The notes below the pieces were generated by a model. The model had not been told where the DNA came from. It saw only the letters and a program-made list of their open reading frames with translations, and made no database searches. Of a stretch of 64,000 bases of DNA, positions 36,701 through 42,541 are shown piece by piece. Origin of the DNA: Kitasatospora sp. DSM 101779 (lineage in GTDB: Bacteria; Actinomycetota; Actinomycetes; Streptomycetales; Streptomycetaceae); the NCBI RefSeq assembly GCF_025655475.1, contig NZ_JAHTIK010000001.1, forward strand, positions 1,227,397-1,291,396, read 5' to 3'. Numbering within the stretch: the first letter of the stretch is position 1; every line of letters begins with the position of its first letter. A program made the translations under genes and the position numbers.

Positions 36701-38275
36701 GCGGCCCCCGGTGCGCGGCCGACGCCGTCCGGGCTGCGGACGCACCTGTCCGCGACGCTGCCCGAGTACATGGTGCCGGCGGTCTTCGTCCGGCTCGACG
36801 AGCTGCCGCTGAGTTCGGCGAACAAGGTCGACCGGAAGGCGCTCCCGGCGCCGGAGGAGGCCGGGTCGGCGGAGCCGGCGGAGGGGTTCGTGCCGCCGCG
36901 CAGCACGACGGAGCTGGTGCTGACCGCGATCTGGGCGCAGGTGCTCGGCACCGACGCGATCGGCGTGCACGACGAGTTCACCCGTCTCGGCGGCGACTCG
37001 ATCACGGTCGTCCGGATGGTCGCCCAGGCGAAGCTGACCGGGCTGAACCTGACGCCGCGGATGGCGATGAGCCATCAGACGGTGGCGGAACTCGCCGCGG
37101 CGCTCGACGCTGCTGCGGCGGAGGGGCCGTCGCGCGGCCGGGACTGGACGGCGCGGCCGGCCCGCGGCCGCGGGCGGGGCGGGCTCCCGGTGCGGCCCGA
37201 CGACGGTCTGCGGGAGCTGCTGGCCGACCGTGCGATCCCCGGGGTGAGCGTCGCCGTGGTCGACGGCGGGGAGGTCGTGGACACCTGGCAGCTCGGGGTG
37301 GTCCGGGCCGGTGCGGCCGACCCGGTCGGCGACCGGACGGCCTTCCAGGTCGGCTCGATGAGCAAGCCCACCTCGGCCGCGGTCGCCCTCGCCCTGGCGG
37401 CCGAGGGCCGGCTCGACCTGGACGCGGACGTGGCGGACTACCTGCACGCCCTGCGCATCCGGGACGTGCACGGGGCCCCCGCGAAAGTGACGGTCCGTCA
37501 ACTGCTCAGCCACAGTGCCGGGCTGCCGATCGCCGGCTTCGCCGACTTCCACCCCGCCGAACCGCTGCCCGCCCTGGACGCGGTGCTGGACGGCACGGCG
37601 GTGGAGGGCCGGCCGGCGCTCCGGGTGGACCCGCTGCTCGCCGGGCTGACCAGCTACTCGGCCACCAACTTCACGGTGCTGCAGCAGGTGCTGGCCGACC
37701 TCACGGGTGAGCCGTTCGCCGAGCTGGCCCGGCGGCTCGTCCTCGGCCCGCTCGGGCTCGCGGACAGCAGCTTCGCCCAGGACCTACCCGACCGCGCCCC
37801 GGCGCCGGTGGCCTGCGGCCACGACGCGGACGGCCGGCCGCTCGACGGCGGCCTGCGGATCACCCCGGAGGCGGCCGCCGGCGGCCTGTGGACCACGCCG
37901 GCGGACCTCGCCGCACTGCTGCTGTCGGTACGGGCGGAGGCACTCGGCCTGGGCCCGGGGGTGCTCGGCACCGGACTCGCCCGCGCGATGCTCACCGGGC
38001 ACGCCGACTTCGACTACGGGCTCGGCATGATGACGGACCGCCGGGGCCGCTGGTTCGGGCACTCGGGGTCGACCAAGGGCACGGTCGCGATGGCCGCCCT
38101 CGACCTGCGGACGGGCAGCGGACTCGCCGTCGCGGTGAACAGCGCCGCCGGGGCCGAGGCCGTCGCCCGGATCACCGGGCAGGCGGCCCGCGCCGACCGC
38201 GACCTCACGTGGATGAACGGCATCCACCGCTACATGCACCTCACCGGGTACCTGGGCAGAAGGCCCTCGGCCTGA
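30743..38275 (+). CDS. nonribosomal peptide synthetase C-A-PCP-C*-A-PCP with a fused PBP-type thioesterase
   Basis: 2510 residues. Domains: C1 about 33-465 (HHIAFDG, 165-171), A1 490-985, PCP1 (Ser1025), C2 1073-1520 whose active motif is FHPILEG (1229-1235), lacking the first His and with Glu for Asp, A2 1533-2040, PCP2 (Ser2086), and a serine beta-lactamase/penicillin-binding-protein-type domain 2150-2510. That domain has S2205-M-S-K2208, Y2305-S-A (Asn replaced, TN two residues on) and H2440-S-G. Stand-alone PBP-type enzymes of the SurE group release and cyclise peptides, so this one likely releases the product in cis in place of a classical TE. Hand-read codes are DLPKIAEVGK and DLPKVGEVGK, near Asn-type DLTKVGEVGK but with Pro at position 239. 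No epimerase is visible. Confidence 0.95.
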   Translation: MSTEIDDRRQLLLRQRLAGARRSRAAVPRLDLSAELPLSFGQRRLWFLDRYDETATGNLVPIVLRLTGPLDAAALGRAWDRLVERHLVLRTHYRPTGDEPVQWIAPDGPRLELTDLSSADDPEQAAHDLAERLAARPMPLSAGVTAGLHLLHVAADRHVLVAVFHHIAFDGWSESVFWSELGAFYREETGAGPALLPELPVQYAEYAAWQRRRFDEGRMAAAAAYWTDRLAGVTPLELPADRPRPDVRGPAGGACRFAVPEATADAVRALALEHGTTPFAVLLTAFQALLGRYTGRTDVAVGVPVGNRQRPELQDLIGFFVNTVVMRARWSGQQGFAELLQDNRLAVLDAFDHQELPFEWLVNELDPERDLSRTPLVQVMFGYQNTGTSGPELPGVRAEAVDTAWTTAKFDLNLQVVDAPAGPLDAVLEYSAELFDAATADRIAAHFLRLLASAVQAPDTPVAALEYLTTDELHRFVTAPNDNAQERGPEAVHTLVAAQDPAAVALVAANGHRVTFGELDRRANRLARHLIALGAGPETTVGVHLDRGPELVVALLAVLKSGAAYVPVDPAHPVERTAHVLADAGVALVLTSSARAGALPAAPGRAAVLVDAVHLDDLPATDPGVVIDPDSLAYVIYTSGTTGRPKGVETTHRGLTNYLLWSAERYAQAPGGTALFSSVAFDLVVPNLWTGLMLGRPVTLLPAEFDLADLGRLLLAAGPLSFLKLAPGHLEVLAGQLDAEERRSVAAVVIAAGDSFTSALVDRWRVDGARLASEYGPTEITVGNSCQEVPGPITTELVPLGAPIPNTTAYVLDGNLRPVATGVVGEVYVGGTGVARGYRGRPGQTAEKFVPDPFSAVPGGRLYRTGDLARMLPGGEMEFVGRCDTQVKIRGYRVEPGEVQNVLDEHPAVRASVVVGRTDGPSGTELVAYVVADDRGADLTAFLAERLPAWMVPAAVVHLEEIPLTSNGKTDHRALPAPGRRARLTTGFTAPRPGVEAELAAHLRTVLRTEAVGAHDSFFELGGDSIRAVALVGALRAAGFDVAVRDVFRHRTVARLAAALGGRSSERLDAPLVAPFELLSEADRRRVPEGLRDAYPLSQVQLGMLFEMHAAGGEGNYHNVTSFRIRDPRPFSAAAFQAAVDHVVDRHEILRTSIDLDGYSEPIQLVHPDARIAVDSVDVSGLTAQEQEAELRALMARERNRPFELDRPGLLRFFTRSHRGGWWLTFTEFHPILEGWSFSSLIMEVLDRYRELASGSAPEPQPLPEVRFADFVALERKALASEASREHWRASVAAHPKFTLPGAWGSTTEPPGSIQQTYVRFTDLQEGLSALAARADVPLKSVMHAAHLKVMSMLTGEQAFSCGLVCDTRPEVAGADKVYGLYINTVPFPFRRGARTWTELVRQVFETEIGIWPHRRFPLGQMQREFAGGQRLADVYFNYLDFHVLDTELIDVETSIDDSPNEFGLSVTSHPGLLALISRPQDVSSENRERLGAMYRAVLEAMVRDPEGDATAAYLPEGERELVLLAPNRTDVEYPAATLPDLFEAQVGRTPDAVAVVDADGSTVTFRELDTRVNRLAHVLVELGAGPERFVAVCLPGGTEVLTALLAVAKAGGAYVPIDPAHPADRSGFILADTAASVLVTRDSLRERFAAYEGAVLCVDGDAERIAAAPDASPERDLTPANLVYTLYTSGSTGRPKGVLITHEGLVNYLLWAVDGYGLDGADGAIMLGSVAFDLSVPNFFLPLIGGRSVTVLPPEQSPESLARLLGARADYSLLKITPAHLDVLRSLIGPDETVDSVRTFVVGADEVKPETVVAWRKTAPGARIINEYGPTETVVGCSVHEVPDDFDPSVPVPIGHPIANIRMYVLDADLQPAPVGVAGELYIGGAGVARGYLGRAALTAERFLPDPYASAPGARFYRTGDLARRRPDGELEFLGRIDHQVKIRGYRVELGEIEAVLLTHPEVAEAVVAAREDVPGVRRLVGYVVAAPGARPTPSGLRTHLSATLPEYMVPAVFVRLDELPLSSANKVDRKALPAPEEAGSAEPAEGFVPPRSTTELVLTAIWAQVLGTDAIGVHDEFTRLGGDSITVVRMVAQAKLTGLNLTPRMAMSHQTVAELAAALDAAAAEGPSRGRDWTARPARGRGRGGLPVRPDDGLRELLADRAIPGVSVAVVDGGEVVDTWQLGVVRAGAADPVGDRTAFQVGSMSKPTSAAVALALAAEGRLDLDADVADYLHALRIRDVHGAPAKVTVRQLLSHSAGLPIAGFADFHPAEPLPALDAVLDGTAVEGRPALRVDPLLAGLTSYSATNFTVLQQVLADLTGEPFAELARRLVLGPLGLADSSFAQDLPDRAPAPVACGHDADGRPLDGGLRITPEAAAGGLWTTPADLAALLLSVRAEALGLGPGVLGTGLARAMLTGHADFDYGLGMMTDRRGRWFGHSGSTKGTVAMAALDLRTGSGLAVAVNSAAGAEAVARITGQAARADRDLTWMNGIHRYMHLTGYLGRRPSA

Positions 38276-38287
38276 CGCGCCGCCCAC

Positions 38288-38323
38288 CGGGCCGGCGGAG
38301 GGAACTGCCCCGCCGCCGGCCCG
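38288..38323. terminator. intercistronic hairpin after the NRPS gene
   Basis: An 11-bp stem (CGGGCCGGCGG / CCGCCGGCCCG) with a 14-base loop lies in the 84-base gap between the NRPS and the second hydroxylase gene. It could attenuate transcription or protect the long upstream message. Confidence 0.5.
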
Positions 38324-38359
38324 CCTTGCTCAAGCAGACCAAGAGAGGGCAGAAAGACA

Positions 38360-39331
38360 GTGGCTGTAAGTCTGGACATCCATGCCGAACCGGGCGCTCT
38401 CGTCCTGGACGGGGCCGAACGCGCGGACATCGAGCGGCTCGTCGAGCGCCTTTCCGACGTCCCACCGCGACTGGTGGACCACCCGACCTGGCTGGCCGCC
38501 GCACGCGACCGCTCCTGCCGCCTGCCGGCCCGCGTGCTGGAGGAACTGCGCCGCTTCCGCAGCGACCCCGGGCCGAGCGGCTGCCTGCGGATCGCCGGGC
38601 TGCCCGTCCGTCCGCAGGGGCCGACCCCGGTCGAGGCCGGCTCGGTCGAGCGCAACGCGACCGCGTCGGCCACCCTGCTGGCACTGTGCGTGCTGCAGCT
38701 GGGCGAGATCATCGCCTTCCGGCAGGAGAAGGCCGGTGCGCTGCTGCAGAACGTGGTGCCCGTCCCCGGCCAGGAGTTCGAGCAGAGCAACGCGGGCTCC
38801 CAGCCGCTCCAGATGCACGTGGAGAACGTGCACCTGGACCACCGGCCGGACTTCGTGTCGCTGCTGTGCCTGCGCAACGACCACGACGACCGGGCGGGGC
38901 TGCGGGTCGCCTCGATCCGCCAGGCCCTGCCGCTGGTCGGGCCGGAGCACCGGCGCGTCCTCGCCGAACCCCGCTTCCGCTCCACCCCGCCGCCCTCGTT
39001 CGCGGCCGGCCGGGACCCGGTGCACCCCGTGCTGAGCGGCGCGGCGGAGGACCCGGACGTCCGCGTCGACTTCGCGAACACCCATCCGCTGGACTCCGGG
39101 GCCGCCACCGCGATGGCCGAACTGCGGCGGGCCGTCGAGGCGGTGCAGACGGACCTGGTCCTCGGTGCCGGCGACCTGGTGGTGGTGGACAACCGGGTCA
39201 CCCTGCACGGCCGGTCCGCCTTCGTGCCGCGTTACGACGGCCGGGACCGCTGGCTGCAGCGGGCGTTCGTGCACATCGACCACCGGCGTACCCGCGGCCT
39301 GCGGACGGGCGACGGCAACGTGCTGAGCTGA
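38360..39331 (+). CDS. second AsnO/VioC-like 2-oxoglutarate/Fe(II) hydroxylase
   Basis: 323 residues from GTG 38360. The metal triad is H153-x-E155 in LQMHVENVHLDH and H283 in VTLHGRSAF, and the Arg for 2-oxoglutarate lies in DGRDRWLQRAFVHID. It belongs to the same subfamily as the enzyme at 23689 but is clearly diverged, so the two probably hydroxylate different amino acids. LQMHVEN resembles asparagine-hydroxylase versions of the motif, and the Asn-like NRPS codes fit that, but this is inference. Its stop overlaps the possible ATG 39331 of the next gene. Confidence 0.9.
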   Translation: MAVSLDIHAEPGALVLDGAERADIERLVERLSDVPPRLVDHPTWLAAARDRSCRLPARVLEELRRFRSDPGPSGCLRIAGLPVRPQGPTPVEAGSVERNATASATLLALCVLQLGEIIAFRQEKAGALLQNVVPVPGQEFEQSNAGSQPLQMHVENVHLDHRPDFVSLLCLRNDHDDRAGLRVASIRQALPLVGPEHRRVLAEPRFRSTPPPSFAAGRDPVHPVLSGAAEDPDVRVDFANTHPLDSGAATAMAELRRAVEAVQTDLVLGAGDLVVVDNRVTLHGRSAFVPRYDGRDRWLQRAFVHIDHRRTRGLRTGDGNVLS

Positions 39332-39345
39332 TGGGAGCCAGTGTT

Positions 39346-40521
39346 GTGAACTCACCGAAGATCTCCGGGCGTCGGCTCCTCGACGACCTGGACATGCTCG
39401 CCACCTTCGGCGGGCGGGAGGACGGCGGGGTGGACCGGGTGGCGGGGTCGCCCGCCGACCTGGCCTCCCGGGTCTGGCTGGCGGACCGGATCACCGCCGC
39501 CGGGCTGCACGCCTGGACGGACGAGGTCGGCAACGTGTTCGGGCGGCAGCCCGGATCGCGCGGCCCGTGGCTGCTGACCGGCTCCCACACCGACACGGTG
39601 CCGGTCGGCGGCCGCCTGGACGGCGCGTACGGCGCCATCGCGGCCGTCGAGGTGCTGCGGACCCTGCACGAGGCGGGCCATCCGGCGGCCGCGGCGGTCG
39701 AGTCGGTCGGCTTCTGGGACGAGGAGGGCGTCCTGCCGACGTCCAACGGCGGACTGGTCGGCTCCGGCACCCTGGTGGAGTCCGGCCACATCGACGAGAT
39801 CACCGGGTTCATCGAACTCCACGTCGAGCAGGGCCCCCGTCTGGAGAACCGGCGCAGCACGCTGGCGGCGGTGGAGGGCATCGTCGGGATCGACCGGTAC
39901 CTGGTGGTCGTCCGGGGGCAGGCCAACCACGCCGGGACGACGCCGATGAACGTCCGCGCCGACGCGGGGCGCGCCGTCGCGAAGATCGCGGCGCACCTGT
40001 GGGAGACCGCGAACGAGGTCGACGAGTCCATGGTGGTCAACGTCGGCGCGATGCAGCTGTACCCCGGCGCGCCGAACGTGGTGCCCGGGGAGGCACACCT
40101 GACGGTGGAGTTCCGGGCCGAGTCGGAGCTGTCGCTGCTGCGGGCGGTCGAGCGGACGCGCGCGCTGGTCCGGCGGATCGGTGCGGAGCAGGGCTGCTCG
40201 GTGGAGGTGTCCCAGCTGTCGCACAAGCCCGTGGTGCGGTTCGAGGACGGCTACGTCGACCGCATCCACGAGGTGTGCGTGCGGCACGACCCGACGGCGA
40301 CGCGTCTGATGAGCTACGCCGGCCACGACGCCTCCGCGCTGAGCGCCCGGGTACCGACCGGCATGATCTTCGTCCCCAGCACCGCCGGCATCAGCCACTC
40401 GCCGGTGGAGCAGACCCCGAAGGAGGACCTGATCCTGGGTGCCCAGGTGCTGCTCGACCTGCTGGTGGAGCTGGAGTCCTCGCGTTCCCGTGCCCTCCCG
40501 GTGCACTCGGAGGCACGATGA
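39346..40521 (+). CDS. M20-family amidase (allantoate amidohydrolase / N-carbamoyl-amino-acid hydrolase type)
   Basis: 391 residues from GTG 39346, which has GGGAG seven bases upstream; ATG 39331 overlapping the previous stop is the alternative. The metal-binding pattern is typical: GSHTDTVPVGGRLDGAYG, FWDEEGVLP, ELHVEQGPRLE, NHAGTTPMNVRADA, and the distal His in GISHSPVEQTPKED. This family (AllC, HyuC) cleaves N-carbamoyl or allantoate-like ureido bonds using two metal ions. In this cluster it may process a ureido intermediate from arginine or purine breakdown. It overlaps the LOG gene by ATGA. Confidence 0.9.
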   Translation: MNSPKISGRRLLDDLDMLATFGGREDGGVDRVAGSPADLASRVWLADRITAAGLHAWTDEVGNVFGRQPGSRGPWLLTGSHTDTVPVGGRLDGAYGAIAAVEVLRTLHEAGHPAAAAVESVGFWDEEGVLPTSNGGLVGSGTLVESGHIDEITGFIELHVEQGPRLENRRSTLAAVEGIVGIDRYLVVVRGQANHAGTTPMNVRADAGRAVAKIAAHLWETANEVDESMVVNVGAMQLYPGAPNVVPGEAHLTVEFRAESELSLLRAVERTRALVRRIGAEQGCSVEVSQLSHKPVVRFEDGYVDRIHEVCVRHDPTATRLMSYAGHDASALSARVPTGMIFVPSTAGISHSPVEQTPKEDLILGAQVLLDLLVELESSRSRALPVHSEAR

Positions 40522-41105
40522 CCGGCTTCCGGAGAGTGGGCGTGTTCTGCGGCGCACGGCCGGCCAAGGAGGAGTACCTCGACCTCGCCCGGGAGACCGG
40601 GCGCTGGCTGGGCCACCGCCGGGTCGGCCTGGTGTACGGCGGCGGCGGGACGGGGCTGATGGGTGCGGTGGCCGAGGGGGCGCTGCTCTCCGGCTCGTAC
40701 GTCACCGGTGTGGTGCCGCACCACCTGCTGAGCCTGGAGGGCCGTCAGCCGCCGGGCGTGGAGCTGATGGTGGTCGCCACCATGCACGAGCGGAAGGCCC
40801 TGATGTACCAGCTGTCGGACGCCTTCATCGTTCTGCCGGGCGGGCTGGGCACGGCCGACGAGCTGATGGAGATCGCCACCTGGGCCAAGCTCGGACTGCA
40901 CAGCAAGCCGGTGTTCGTCGTCAACCACGGCGGCTTCTTCGACGGCCTGCTGGCCTGGCTCGACGTGGCGGTGTGCGAGCGGATGATGACCGCCGGGGAC
41001 AGGTCGCTGATCCGGGACGTGCCCTCGCTGGACGCCCTCGACGGCTGCTTCTCCGGCCGGCTGCCCGTCCCGATCGCCGGGGTGGCTCCCGGCGTGCCCG
41101 GCTGA
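40518..41105 (+). CDS. LOG-family nucleotide phosphoribohydrolase (TIGR00730)
   Basis: 195 residues. The Rossmann-like LOG signature is GVFCGARPAKEEYLD, VYGGGGTGLMGAVAEGAL, MHERKALMYQLSDAF and PGGLGTADELMEIATWAKLG with the catalytic Arg/Glu pair. LOG enzymes cut the N-glycosidic bond of AMP-type nucleotides, releasing a free base and ribose 5-phosphate. Inside an NRPS operon and just before a molybdenum hydroxylase, it could supply a nucleobase-derived precursor. Such genes are often annotated wrongly as lysine decarboxylases. Confidence 0.92.
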   Translation: MTGFRRVGVFCGARPAKEEYLDLARETGRWLGHRRVGLVYGGGGTGLMGAVAEGALLSGSYVTGVVPHHLLSLEGRQPPGVELMVVATMHERKALMYQLSDAFIVLPGGLGTADELMEIATWAKLGLHSKPVFVVNHGGFFDGLLAWLDVAVCERMMTAGDRSLIRDVPSLDALDGCFSGRLPVPIAGVAPGVPG

Positions 41106-41183
41106 CCCCGCCGGGGCAGTCCCACCGGCCCGGCCCGGGCGGTCAGTCCGTCCGGGTCGGGAACGATCCGAGATGAGGGTCCC

Positions 41184-42065
41184 ATGGAATTCCTGCGCCC
41201 CGGCTGCTGGGAGGAGGCGCTCGCCGCCAAGGCCGAGCACCCCGCGGCCGTGCCGCTCGCGGGCGGCACCGACGTGATGGTGGAGATCAACCTCGGGCAC
41301 CGTCGGCCCGGGCACCTGCTCGACCTCGGCCGGATCGGCGAGTTGTCCGAGTGGGAGGTCGGAGAGCGGGAGGTCCGGCTCGGCGCCTGCGTGCCGTACG
41401 CCCGGATCGTCGGGGAGCTGGGCCGGGAGCTGCCCGCGCTGGCGCTGGCCTCCCGTGCCGTCGCCTCGCCGCAGATCCGCAACCGCGGCGGGGTCGGCGG
41501 CAATCTGGGCACCGCCTCGCCGGCCGGCGACGCCCATCCGGCGCTGCTGGCCGCCGGCGCGGAGGTCGAGGTGGAGTCGGTGCGCGGCGCCCGCCGCATC
41601 CCGATCGACGAGTTCTACACGGGCGTGAAGCGCAACGCGCTGCGGCCGGACGAGCTGATCAAGCGGGTGCACGTCGTGCGGGCGACCGGACCGCAGCAGT
41701 TCTCCAAGGTCGGCACCCGCAACGCGATGGTCATCGCGGTGTGCTCCTTCGGGCTCGCGCTGCACCCCGGCAGCCGGACGGTGCGCACCGGCATCGGCTC
41801 GGCCGCGCCGACGCCGCGCCGGGCCGCGGAGGCCGAGGCGTTCCTGGCCGGCGCCCTGGCGGAGGCCGGTCTCTGGGAGAGCCGCAGGGCCGTGCCGCCC
41901 TCGGTCGCGAAGCGGTTCGCGGCGCTGGCCGCCGGCGCCTGCAGTCCGATCGACGACGTCCGCGGCACCGCCGGCCACCGCCGGCACGCGGTCGGCGTGA
42001 TGGCCCGCCGGACCTTCCTGTGGGCCTGGGAGGCGTACCGCAACGGTGCGGAGGGAGCCGCATGA
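41184..42065 (+). CDS. molybdenum hydroxylase FAD subunit (CoxM/XdhB type)
   Basis: 293 residues from ATG 41184. FAD-binding motifs are AGGTDVMVEINLGHRRP and the second segment RNRGGVGGNLGTASPAGDAHPAL. It passes electrons from the 2Fe-2S subunit to FAD. Gene order FAD subunit, Fe-S subunit, Mo subunit, then XdhC follows the Cox-type arrangement. The stop overlaps the Fe-S gene by ATGA. The 78-base gap before it contains an imperfect GC-rich hairpin. Confidence 0.92.
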   Translation: MEFLRPGCWEEALAAKAEHPAAVPLAGGTDVMVEINLGHRRPGHLLDLGRIGELSEWEVGEREVRLGACVPYARIVGELGRELPALALASRAVASPQIRNRGGVGGNLGTASPAGDAHPALLAAGAEVEVESVRGARRIPIDEFYTGVKRNALRPDELIKRVHVVRATGPQQFSKVGTRNAMVIAVCSFGLALHPGSRTVRTGIGSAAPTPRRAAEAEAFLAGALAEAGLWESRRAVPPSVAKRFAALAAGACSPIDDVRGTAGHRRHAVGVMARRTFLWAWEAYRNGAEGAA

Positions 42066-42538
42066 TGCGCGTGGGTTTCACCGTCAACGGCGTCCGGCGG
42101 ACGGCCGACGGCGTGTGGGAGGGCGAGAGTCTGCTGTACGTGCTGCGCGAACGGATGGGCCTGCCGGGTTCGAAGAACGCCTGCGAGCAGGGCGAGTGCG
42201 GCTCCTGCACGGTGCGCCTCGACGGCGTCCCGGTGTGCGCCTGCCTGATCGCGGCCGGCCAGGCGCAGGACCGCGAGGTCCGCACGGTCGAGGGCCTGGC
42301 CGAGGGCGGCGAACCGGCCTCCGTCCAGCGGGCCTTCCTCGACGCCGGGGCCGTCCAGTGCGGCTTCTGCACGCCGGGCCTGCTGGTGGCCGCCGACGAA
42401 CTGCTGGAGCGCGACACGGCGCCGAGCGACGCCGACATCCGCGAGGCGCTCTCGGGCAACCTGTGCCGCTGCACCGGCTACGAGAAGATCATGGACGCGG
42501 TCCGCCTGGCGGCCGCCCGGCGCCGGGAGGCGGTCTGA
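42062..42538 (+). CDS. molybdenum hydroxylase 2Fe-2S subunit (CoxS/XdhA type)
   Basis: 158 residues with both iron-sulfur sites: the plant-ferredoxin-type cluster CEQGECGSC plus a following Cys, and the C-terminal cluster CGFCTPG and LCRCTGYEKI. The paired start is ATGATG at 42062; the first ATG overlaps the preceding stop. It links the Mo site to the FAD subunit. Confidence 0.95.
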   Translation: MMRVGFTVNGVRRTADGVWEGESLLYVLRERMGLPGSKNACEQGECGSCTVRLDGVPVCACLIAAGQAQDREVRTVEGLAEGGEPASVQRAFLDAGAVQCGFCTPGLLVAADELLERDTAPSDADIREALSGNLCRCTGYEKIMDAVRLAAARRREAV

Positions 42539-42541
42539 GGC

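Noticed and set aside
30671..37552. Very long minus-strand open frame opposite the second NRPS gene (2293 codons)
   Set aside because: It is antisense to conserved NRPS domains; in high-GC DNA such frames arise from codon bias. The product is Arg/Gly/Val-rich with no domain.
40518..41105. Lysine decarboxylase
   Set aside because: The PGGxGTxxE signature is that of LOG phosphoribohydrolases; the old decarboxylase label comes from misannotation of this family.
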